A stretch of DNA of 5,000 nucleotides from assembly GCA_902826945.1 (NCBI GenBank), contig CADEGS010000093.1, forward strand, positions 4,328-9,327. The letters run 5' to 3'. Source of the stretch: an uncultured bacterium (GTDB taxonomy: Bacteria; Planctomycetota; UBA1135; GCA-002686595). Below are positions 1-5,000 of this stretch, one piece after another. Each line of letters starts with the position of its first letter. Position 1 is the stretch's first letter. The notes below the pieces were generated by a model that saw only the letters and a list, made by a program, of their open reading frames with translations, had not been told where the DNA came from and made no database searches. Made by a program: the position numbers and the translations under genes.

Positions 1-842
1 GCGGGGCGCACGGCCAGGCCGAGTGGGACGAGGAAGTCGAGCAGGTCGCGCTCGAGCAGGCTCCACTCCGCCGGCAGGTCGTGGTTCGCGTCGTGCTCGA
101 CGTAGCGCGTCGCCAGCGCGCCGAGCGCGCGTCCCTGCGCCACCGGGATGATGTCGTCGCGCGTGCCGTGCAGCACGAGCACGGGCACGTCCAGGCGCGC
201 CAGCGCGTCCGCGGTGCGGTAGTCGTCGCGCACGACGAAGCCCGGAACGCCGTAGCGCCGGAACATGTCGGCCATCGAGGTGAAGGTCGAGACCAGCACC
301 AGGGCCGCCGGCGGCCGCTCGACGGCCAGCTCGGCCGCGACCGCGCCTCCGATGGAGCGACCGTGGAGCACGATGCGCCGCGCATCCACCTCCGGCTGGC
401 GGCGCAGCCAGTCGTGGAAGGCGAGCGCGTCGGCGCGCACCGACGCGCGATCCGGCGTGCCGCCGGAGCGCCCGAACCCCCGGTACTCGACGAGCAGCAC
501 CGACGCGCCCCAGGCCGGGTAGGTCTCGGCGTACTCGAGGCAGTGGTCGATGACCTCGTTGTTGCCGTGCAGGAACAGGACCGCCGGGGCCGGGTGCCGC
601 TCGGACGCGCCCGGCGCCGGGAAGAACCATCCCTCGACCGCGACCCCCTCGTCCGCCTCGATCCAGACGAGCCGCGCGCCCGGCGGAACCGGCCGATCGA
701 CCGGCTCCTCGACGCTCATCGGCCATACGACCTGGCGCTGCCAGCGCCAGGCCACGAGCGTGAGCAGCGCGTAGGCGCCGAGCAGGCACGCGGCGATCGC
801 GACGGCGCGCCGCCGCCGGCGTGCACGGGGGTGGGGGGCCAT
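1..842 (-). CDS. Membrane-anchored alpha/beta hydrolase, BEM46/YfhR-like (3' end cut by window edge)
   Basis: Reading leftwards from an ATG at 842-840, the frame stays open to the window edge, giving 280 complete codons with no stop. The N-terminus is a basic stretch (residues 6-12) followed by one hydrophobic segment (about 13-31), which suggests an N-in signal anchor with the catalytic domain outside the cytoplasm. The alpha/beta hydrolase domain spans about 58-275. Visible motifs are the oxyanion motif HGNN (92-95), the strand-turn VEYRGFGRSGG (118-128), and the nucleophile elbow GRSIGG with Ser163. The acid motif is HGTRDDIIP (225-233, probably Asp229), and the catalytic His254 lies in DANHDLP. 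This order matches the serine-hydrolase family of BEM46, YfhR and ABHD13. Family members are esterase- or peptidase-like, and the substrate is unknown. The gene lies 39 bases after the permease stop, on the same strand, and is probably in its operon. No good Shine-Dalgarno precedes the ATG. Only the last few residues should be missing. Confidence 0.9.
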   Translation of the reverse strand, partial: MAPHPRARRRRRAVAIAACLLGAYALLTLVAWRWQRQVVWPMSVEEPVDRPVPPGARLVWIEADEGVAVEGWFFPAPGASERHPAPAVLFLHGNNEVIDHCLEYAETYPAWGASVLLVEYRGFGRSGGTPDRASVRADALAFHDWLRRQPEVDARRIVLHGRSIGGAVAAELAVERPPAALVLVSTFTSMADMFRRYGVPGFVVRDDYRTADALARLDVPVLVLHGTRDDIIPVAQGRALGALATRYVEHDANHDLPAEWSLLERDLLDFLVPLGLAVRP

Positions 843-881
843 GCGCTGGCGTCGGGTGGGGCTCTCGGGCGCGCGCGGCGC

Positions 882-2117
882 TCAGGCGCGTCCCCGACCG
901 GCGAGCGCCCAGGCTGCCATCTCGCGCCAGCTCGGCTCCTTGCCGTTCAAGAGGATCGCGGCCTCGAAGATGCGTCCGGCCGCGCGCCGGAGGAAGAGCA
1001 GGCTCGCGAGGAGCAGCGCCAGCGCCAGCGCGATCTCCCAGGCCGGGACGGTGTCGAGCACCAGCCGCAGCGGGAGGATCGACCAGGCCGTCGGCGGCAG
1101 CACCGCCAGCACCCGCACCCACGTCGCCCCCGGATCGATCAGCGCCAGGAAGGCGAAGAGGAGCGAGAGGCCGGGCAGCATCAGCAGGCTGCCGCGCGCG
1201 GAGGAGTAGGGGTCGTTGATCGTGGCCGCGACGGCCGCGAAGAGCGTGTTCCAGAAGAGGAACCCGCCCAGCGCCGCGAGCGCGACCCACAGGAGGTCGG
1301 GCGAGGCGGCGAAGCCCAGCGCCAGCGGGACCTCCTTCCCGCACAGGCGCATGGTCCCGACGAAGGCCAGCGCCGAGAGCGCGTAGGTCAGGGTCGAGGC
1401 GCCCGAGAGCAGCGAGAGCCCCAGGATCTTGCCGTCGATCCAGGTCTGCGGCGAGACGGCCGAGAGCACGAGCTCGGTCACGCGCGCCTGCTTCTCGCCG
1501 GTGATCGCGACGAACTGGTAGGTCATGCCGACGAAGACGCCCAGCGCCGCCAGCAAGACGACCGCGAGCGCCGTCCAGCGGTGCGGCCGGGAGCGCGCCT
1601 CCTGGGCGGCGCGCACCTCGATCTCGATCGGCGCGAAGAGGCGGGCGCGCTGGCCGTCGTCGAGGGCCAGCTCGTCGAGGCGGCGCTCGAGGCGCTCCTC
1701 GGCCAGGCCCTCGCGCAGCTCGGCCAGCCAGCGCGGCGGCTTGGCGCGGTGCAGCAGCGCGCGGTCGGGTCCGACCCACTCGAGCACGCCGTCCCGGCCC
1801 TCGGCCTCGGGCGCGGCGAGGAGCTCGTCGCGCGCGAGCGACGACGGCTCGAGCGTGAAGCGGCCGACCGTGCGCGGCGCGCTCTCCTCCGCCCCCAGCA
1901 CCGCCAGGGTGCGCGGCTCCCGGTCGTCGGCCACCAGGCGGCCGACGAGCCACACGAGGAGCGCCGAGCCGACCGCGATCGCGATCGCCAGCACCTGCTC
2001 GCGCACCTTGTACCAGCGACGGAACTCCCAGGCCGCGATCAGCGCCACGGGAGCGGCGGCCGCGGCCGCCGCTCCGGGCCGCGCCGCGTCCGCCGGCGCA
2101 CCGGACGAGGCGCTCAA
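882..2117 (-). CDS. ABC-2 type transporter permease, NatB/YhaP-like
   Basis: The 411-residue protein is the membrane subunit of an ABC exporter. One hydrophobic helix (about 41-61) is followed by a charged soluble region (62-178), presumably extracytoplasmic. A cluster of about five helices follows (roughly 181-204, 232-257, 273-301, 309-328 and 359-377). Just after helix 2, EKQARVTELVLSAVSP (208-223) and GKILG (229-233) match the hallmark coupling segment of NatB / COG1668 permeases. PPTAWSILPLRL (341-352) matches their conserved segment before the last helix. This architecture is standard for ABC-2 exporters. NatB of Bacillus works in sodium export, but many relatives have unknown substrates, so none is assigned. 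The start is TTG, overlapping the ATPase stop as TTGA behind a strong AGGAGG. No other in-frame start fits the first helix. Residues 16-22 are seven consecutive alanines encoded by a perfect palindrome. The gene appears intact and ends in TGA at 884-882. Confidence 0.93.
   Translation of the reverse strand: MSASSGAPADAARPGAAAAAAAPVALIAAWEFRRWYKVREQVLAIAIAVGSALLVWLVGRLVADDREPRTLAVLGAEESAPRTVGRFTLEPSSLARDELLAAPEAEGRDGVLEWVGPDRALLHRAKPPRWLAELREGLAEERLERRLDELALDDGQRARLFAPIEIEVRAAQEARSRPHRWTALAVVLLAALGVFVGMTYQFVAITGEKQARVTELVLSAVSPQTWIDGKILGLSLLSGASTLTYALSALAFVGTMRLCGKEVPLALGFAASPDLLWVALAALGGFLFWNTLFAAVAATINDPYSSARGSLLMLPGLSLLFAFLALIDPGATWVRVLAVLPPTAWSILPLRLVLDTVPAWEIALALALLLASLLFLRRAAGRIFEAAILLNGKEPSWREMAAWALAGRGRA
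2050..2075. repeat. Perfect 26-bp palindrome inside the permease gene
   Basis: Every base from 2050 to 2075 pairs with its partner (positions summing to 4125) without mismatch, and symmetry breaks at 2049/2076. It begins GGAGCGGCGG and contains the 8-base palindrome GCGGCCGC at its core. It encodes Gly15, Ala16-22 and the start of Pro23 of the permease, in a linker before the first membrane helix. In mRNA it could fold into a stem of about 11 pairs, 42 bases downstream of the TTG start. A run of GCG and GCC alanine codons can give this symmetry by chance, so a role is not implied. Confidence 0.75.
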
Positions 2118-3082
2118 GCGTCACCCTCCTCGCGCGCCGCGCCGCGCACGCGCTCGACGTAGACGTCGTGCAGGCTGGCCTCCTCGCGCTGGATCGACTC
2201 GAGCTCGAGGCGCTCGGCCGCCCAGCGCACGACCGCGCTCGTGCGCGCGCCGGGGCGCAGGTGCAGCACGAGCTCGCCCGCGGCGTCGCCGGGCTCGACG
2301 CGCTCGAGGCCCAGCGCGTCGGGCGCCGCCTCCAGCGCGGCGGGCCCGGGAGCGCCGTGCGCGCGCAGGCGCAGGCGCGCGCCCTGGCGCGCGTCGCGCC
2401 GGATCTCCTCGACGCTCCCGGAGAGCACCTCGCGCCCGCGCGCGATCAGGAGCACGCGGTCCGCCAGCCGCTCGACGAGCGTCATCTGGTGCGCGCTCAG
2501 GACGACGGTCGCGCCGCGCTCGACGAGCTCGCGCACGAGGTCGCAGAAGAGCTCCTGGTTGAGCGGGTCGAGCCCGGAGAAGGGCTCGTCGAGGATCGCC
2601 AGCGCGGGCCCGTGCAGCACCGCGGCCAGGAACTGGACCTTCTGCTGGTTGCCCTTCGAGAGCGTCTTCACCGCGTCGTCGGCGCGCTCGGCGAGCCCCA
2701 TGCGCTCGAGGCCCGCGTCGCACGCGCGCTGCGCCTCGGCGCGCGACAATCCGCGCAGCCGCGCGAAGTACACCAGCGTGCGGCGCACGCTGGCCTCGGG
2801 GTACAGGCCGCGCTCCTCGGGCAGGTAGCCGAGCTCGCCGGCGTCCGGCCGCCACGGCGCGCCGCCGCGCGCGAAGCGCAGCGTGCCGCGGTCGGGGCGG
2901 TGGATCCCGGTCAGGATGCGGACCATCGTGGTCTTGCCCGCGCCGTTGGGGCCGAGCAGCGCGAACACCTCGCCCGGGCGCACGTCGAAGCTCAGGCCGT
3001 CGAGGGCCTGCACCGCGCCGAAGCGCTTCTCGCACCCGCGCACGGAGATCAGGGGCTCGTCCATCGCGGCGGATGCGTGCAT
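2114..3082 (-). CDS. ABC transporter ATP-binding protein, NatA/YhaQ-like
   Basis: The 322-residue protein is the cytoplasmic ATPase that powers the adjacent permease. Residues 11-225 form the nucleotide-binding domain. Walker A is GPNGAGKTT (44-52), the signature is LSKGNQQKV (141-149), Walker B is LAILDEP (161-167), the D-loop is SGLDP (169-173), and the H-loop is His198 in SAHQM. The Q-loop reads GYLPEERGLYP (85-95), with glutamate where glutamine is usual. That variant, together with LSKGN instead of LSGGQ, is characteristic of the NatA-like COG4152 group and is not damage. A C-terminal domain of about 80 residues (234-314) resembles the DUF4162 extension found in this group. Two starts are possible: ATG at 3082 (used here) or ATG at 3064, which begins MDEPLISV and fits the usual N-terminus equally well. 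Neither has a clear Shine-Dalgarno. The stop overlaps the permease start, so the two genes form one coupled unit. The exported substrate cannot be read from sequence. Confidence 0.94.
   Translation of the reverse strand: MHASAAMDEPLISVRGCEKRFGAVQALDGLSFDVRPGEVFALLGPNGAGKTTMVRILTGIHRPDRGTLRFARGGAPWRPDAGELGYLPEERGLYPEASVRRTLVYFARLRGLSRAEAQRACDAGLERMGLAERADDAVKTLSKGNQQKVQFLAAVLHGPALAILDEPFSGLDPLNQELFCDLVRELVERGATVVLSAHQMTLVERLADRVLLIARGREVLSGSVEEIRRDARQGARLRLRAHGAPGPAALEAAPDALGLERVEPGDAAGELVLHLRPGARTSAVVRWAAERLELESIQREEASLHDVYVERVRGAAREEGDA
2115..2130 (-). promoter_or_regulatory. Shine-Dalgarno and TTGA stop/start overlap coupling ATPase to permease
   Basis: Read on the minus strand, AGGAGG (2130-2125) is followed by a 7-base spacer and then TTG (2117-2115), whose last two bases belong to the TGA stop of the upstream ATPase gene (2116-2114). 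The near-consensus ribosome site at ideal distance decides for the TTG start. The GTG inside the spacer is out of frame. The arrangement is typical of translational coupling that keeps ATPase and permease subunits in step. Confidence 0.85.
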
Positions 3083-3223
3083 GGCCGGCGGGGATTTCCG
3101 GCTACGAGCGCGTCCGCGGCGGCAGCTCGCCGCGCCGCGTGCGGAGTCCCCACGGGCCGAGCCGGAGGGATCCGGAAGGCGGGCGTCGCTCCCCTCCAGG
3201 GCGGGGCCCCCAGGCCGGCCGGC
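3083..3223. other. Intergenic gap between propeller gene and ABC operon
   Basis: This 141-base, GC-rich stretch should hold the end of the propeller transcript and/or a promoter for the ABC operon, both on the minus strand. I see no convincing -35/-10 pair and no hairpin followed by a T-run. What is visible: the palindrome GCCGGCCGGC (3214-3223) touching the propeller stop codon, a short GGGGCCCC palindrome (3202-3209), and a small inverted repeat CCGGA-GGGA-TCCGG (3162-3175). The gap is short enough that the propeller and ABC genes could be co-transcribed. Confidence 0.5.
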
Positions 3224-4117
3224 TCAGCGCGGCTGGAAGTCGTCGCGCAGGCGCTGGAGCAGCGGGCGGCGCGCGAAGGCCAGGCTGCGCGGCGTGTCCA
3301 GCCCGCCGGCGGTGATCGTGCGCACCCAGTTCAGGCCGTCGTCGAACTCGACCAGCGTGTCCAGCGAGAACGAGGTCGCGAACAGGTGACCGCGCTCGTC
3401 GAAGGCCAGCCCCTGGGGCTGCGGCAGGTCGGGGTGCACGAGCTGGGCCAGGAACGTGCCGCCCGTCGTGAACACGCAGATGTTGTCCGAGAGGCCGCCG
3501 GAGACGAACAGGAGCTCCGGCGCCTGGCCCCGGATCGCGATCGACATCGGGCTCTGGAGCGCGAAGGGCGCGGGCGCGGTGAAGGCGCCGACGAAGGTCT
3601 CGCTCGGGTCGAACTTCACCACCAGGCCGGTGAAGGCGTTCGTGGCGTACAGGAAGCCCGCCGAGTCGAAGGCCACGCAGTTGGGCGAGCTGAAGCCCGG
3701 GACCGTGACGATGCGCCGGAAGGCGCCGGCCAGGTCGAACACGCAGATGCGGTTGTTGTGGAAGCTCGAGACGAAGAGCTCGCCCGACGGTCCGAGCGCC
3801 ATCCCGGTCGGCCCGTCGAGCGCCGCGTCCGTGAACGAGAACAGGAAGCGCTCGCGCGCGTCGAACACGAACACGCGGTCGGCGTGCTCGCTCGCGACGT
3901 AGATGCGCCCCGAGTTCGCCACCAGCACACCGCGCGGCCCGTCGAGGCCCGGCGCGCTGAACGTCGAGCGCACGTTGCCGGCCTGGTCGTAGGAGACCAC
4001 CCGGTCGTTCAGGAAGTCGCCCACGTAGAGCTGGTACGTGCGGTCCGGCGGGAGCTGCGCGGGCAGCGCGGAGGCCAGGGCGAGGAGCGCGGCGGCGGCG
4101 GAGAGGGCGGTCTTCAT
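3224..4117 (-). CDS. Secreted six-bladed NHL-type beta-propeller protein
   Basis: From ATG at 4117-4115 the protein is 297 residues. Residues 1-20 are a signal peptide (MKT, then an Ala/Leu core, then ALPA) with likely cleavage before Gln21, so the mature protein is exported. The rest is six repeats of 42-46 residues. Each has a strand ending near a V-x-x-FD or V-x-x-YD pattern followed by a P-x-G/A-hydrophobic turn. The strand ends are at about 44, 86, 128, 170, 217 and 259. This spacing and pattern match NHL/SMP-30-like propellers, including the repeated 'GPRGV', 'GPTGM', 'SPNCV', 'SPMSI', 'QPQGL' and 'TPRSL' turns. Such propellers bind ligands or proteins or form lyase/lactonase scaffolds. 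No catalytic set is recognised here. No membrane anchor or sorting domain follows the last blade. An in-frame ATG at 4150 would add 11 residues before the signal peptide and is less likely. Neither start has a clear ribosome site. Confidence 0.87.
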   Translation of the reverse strand: MKTALSAAAALLALASALPAQLPPDRTYQLYVGDFLNDRVVSYDQAGNVRSTFSAPGLDGPRGVLVANSGRIYVASEHADRVFVFDARERFLFSFTDAALDGPTGMALGPSGELFVSSFHNNRICVFDLAGAFRRIVTVPGFSSPNCVAFDSAGFLYATNAFTGLVVKFDPSETFVGAFTAPAPFALQSPMSIAIRGQAPELLFVSGGLSDNICVFTTGGTFLAQLVHPDLPQPQGLAFDERGHLFATSFSLDTLVEFDDGLNWVRTITAGGLDTPRSLAFARRPLLQRLRDDFQPR

Positions 4118-4306
4118 GGTCGTGGTCGCGGGCTGCGGGGGAGGCCTCATGCTAGCAGCCCCCGGACCCGGGGTGTCCGGCCCGCTTCCGTGCGGGGGTC
4201 GGCGACTGCCCGGGACCCTGCAAAGATCCCTTGTCCGAAGGACGCGCCCTCTGCGCGGGAGTCCGCTCAAGGCTCGCCGTACGCTCGTCGATGGAAGATC
4301 GCACCC
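4118..4306. promoter_or_regulatory. Divergent intergenic region between propeller and HAD genes
   Basis: This 189-base region lies between two genes reading away from each other, so it must hold the promoter of the HAD gene and that of the propeller gene. No consensus promoter is evident. On the minus strand TAGCAT (4154-4149) matches four of six -10 positions, at a distance that would put the RNA start about 25 bases before the 4117 ATG, but no matching -35 is seen. The region is rich in short inverted repeats: CCGGAC-N7-GTCCGG (4162-4180), CCCGC-N6-GCGGG (4181-4196), GTCC-N3-GGAC (4233-4243) and CGCGC-N5-GCGCG (4243-4257). As the genes diverge, these are not terminators for them. Operator sites or leader hairpins are possible. 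Confidence 0.5.
4293..4298 (+). promoter_or_regulatory. Ribosome binding site of the HAD gene
   Basis: GGAAGA lies eight bases before the ATG at 4307, a usable purine-rich site that supports this start. An ATG at 4291 overlaps the site but is in another frame. No in-frame ATG lies nearby upstream. Confidence 0.5.
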
Positions 4307-4981
4307 ATGCCCTCGGCACGAGCGAAGGCCCTCGTCGTCCTCGACTTCGACGGCTTCCTGATCGACTCCTACGAGCTGATCCGCGCCACCTTCGCGGAGC
4401 TCGGCTTCGACGTCGGCGACTCCGACCGCTTTCGCAAGCGCCGCAAGTTCCTCAAGTACCTGGGCGGCGGCAAGGAGATCCTGCGCAACCTCGTGACGTG
4501 CTCCCTGCCGCGCAAGAAGGCGATCCGCGCCGTCCTGACCGAGCGCTACGAGGCGAGCGGCCGCGTGTTCGAGGAGTTCGTCCCGCTCCTGAACGAGATG
4601 ATCGCGAGCCCCGAGCTCCACGTCGGCATCCTGAGCCGGAACTTCGCGCTCCATCCCGGGCGGACGATCCGGACCGTGCTGCGCAGCAGCGGCGTCGACG
4701 AGCGGCACCTCGACTTCGTCATCCCGATCCCGATCGGCGCGGACAAGCGGCACATCCTCGAGGCGCTGTGGTCGGAGGGCTACCGCGGCTCGATCTTCGG
4801 AGCCGACGAGATCGGCGACTACGAGGCGACCCGCGACCTCGGGTACGAGGTCGTCATGGCGAGCTACGGCTTCGACAAGGAGGATCGCCTGCACCTGCGG
4901 GGCAAGGTCCCGCTGGAGATCATCTGCACCACGCCCGCGGAGGCGGTCAGCGCGCTGCGCGGCCACGTGGCGCGGGTGTGA
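4307..4981 (+). CDS. HAD-superfamily hydrolase (phosphatase-like)
   Basis: The 224-residue cytoplasmic protein shows the four HAD motifs in order. Motif I is VLDFDGFLIDS (11-21), with nucleophile Asp13 and acid/base Asp15. Motif II is GILSRN with Ser110. Motif III is Lys147 in GADKRHILE. Motif IV is GADEIGDYEAT (165-175), with the metal-binding pair Asp167 and Asp171. Residues 20-100 form a mostly helical, basic insert, as expected for a C1-type cap domain that sets substrate choice. The DFDG...DS start resembles phosphoglycolate phosphatase and beta-phosphoglucomutase relatives, but no subfamily can be assigned. Metal-dependent phosphomonoester hydrolysis is the family default. The ATG at 4307 lies 4 residues before the first charged residue of the fold and has GGAAGA upstream. 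The open frame extends far upstream only because it runs antisense to other genes. It is transcribed alone, divergent from the propeller gene. Confidence 0.88.
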   Translation: MPSARAKALVVLDFDGFLIDSYELIRATFAELGFDVGDSDRFRKRRKFLKYLGGGKEILRNLVTCSLPRKKAIRAVLTERYEASGRVFEEFVPLLNEMIASPELHVGILSRNFALHPGRTIRTVLRSSGVDERHLDFVIPIPIGADKRHILEALWSEGYRGSIFGADEIGDYEATRDLGYEVVMASYGFDKEDRLHLRGKVPLEIICTTPAEAVSALRGHVARV

Positions 4982-4997
4982 GGAGCGGTCGAGCTCC
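4982..4997 (+). terminator. Possible short hairpin after the HAD gene
   Basis: Directly after the TGA stop, GGAGC (4982-4986), a six-base loop and GCTCC (4993-4997) form a five-pair stem. The window ends three bases later, so a following T-run cannot be assessed. It could equally be chance. Confidence 0.2.
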
Positions 4998-5000
4998 AGG

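Noticed and set aside
731..751. Inverted repeat CCTGGCGCTG-C-CAGCGCCAGG
   Set aside because: It lies within the hydrolase coding sequence (WRWQRQ) and has a one-base centre. The symmetry follows from the Trp/Arg/Gln codons, and I see no regulatory context.
786..806. Lipobox-like IAAC (residues 16-19) in the alpha/beta hydrolase, suggesting a lipoprotein
   Set aside because: Only about six hydrophobic residues precede the Cys, and the hydrophobic segment continues well beyond it, which fits a signal anchor better than lipoprotein cleavage.
1924..1948. Nine-base inverted arms with a seven-base loop inside the permease gene
   Set aside because: Coding sequence with no break in the frame. Stems of this size are common in DNA this GC-rich.
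81..2162. A 693-codon open frame on the plus strand opposite the hydrolase and permease genes
   Set aside because: Its translation is Arg/Asp/Gln/Glu-rich with no domain, and it lies antisense to two genes with full catalytic or transport motifs. GC-rich third positions remove stops from the opposing frame.
2121..3035. Second minus-strand open frame of 304 codons inside the ATPase gene
   Set aside because: It is Arg/Ala-rich with no motifs and fully overlaps the ATPase frame, which has all ABC motifs.
2141..3064. Q-loop glutamate and LSKGN signature as signs of a degenerate ATPase
   Set aside because: Both variants are typical of NatA-like COG4152 ATPases. Walker A, Walker B and the H-loop are intact.
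2168..4306. Plus-strand open frame running into the HAD gene, suggesting a 937-residue fusion
   Set aside because: The first 700 or so codons are antisense to the ATPase and propeller genes and have shadow composition. HAD homology begins only after the ATG at 4307, which has its own ribosome site.
4118..4966. Minus-strand open frame upstream of the propeller gene, suggesting a 580-residue protein
   Set aside because: It is antisense to the HAD gene and low in recognisable content. A clean signal peptide starts at 4117, which would be buried in such a fusion.

Overview
This is a very GC-rich stretch (roughly 70% or more by eye) of bacterial chromosome with tight coding. It carries five protein genes: four on the minus strand and one on the plus strand. 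The organism cannot be fixed from this window. Strong G/C preference at third codon positions, a secreted beta-propeller whose signal peptide ends ALPA|Q, and NatA/NatB-type ABC genes would fit a high-GC Planctomycetota, Myxococcota or similar soil or aquatic lineage. This is a weak inference. No RNA gene, CRISPR array, insertion sequence, integrase or other mobile-element trace was found.

Layout. The minus-strand genes run from right to left. First is a secreted six-bladed NHL-type beta-propeller (4117 to 3224). After a gap of about 140 bases comes an ABC transporter ATPase (3082 to 2114). It overlaps by four bases (TTGA) an ABC-2 / NatB-type permease (2117 to 882), which starts at TTG behind a near-perfect Shine-Dalgarno. 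After 39 bases comes a membrane-anchored alpha/beta hydrolase (842 down to the left edge, 3' end cut off). A 189-base divergent intergenic region separates the propeller gene from a plus-strand HAD-superfamily hydrolase (4307 to 4981).

How the genes may work together. ATPase and permease form a two-gene exporter, probably translationally coupled, of the NatA/NatB (YhaQ/YhaP-like) type whose substrate is unknown. The hydrolase is very likely transcribed with them and would sit at the same membrane, but nothing in the sequence proves a shared pathway. The propeller protein is exported and may be structural, binding or enzymatic. The HAD protein is a stand-alone cytoplasmic phosphatase-type enzyme.

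Much of this DNA also reads as very long open frames on the opposite strand (for example plus 81-2162, plus 2168 up to the HAD start, and minus 4966 down to the propeller start). These are codon-bias shadows and not genes. I see no clear undescribed system. The best second-look items are the exporter plus anchored-hydrolase operon, a perfect 26-bp palindrome inside the permease gene, and the inverted repeats in the divergent intergenic region.
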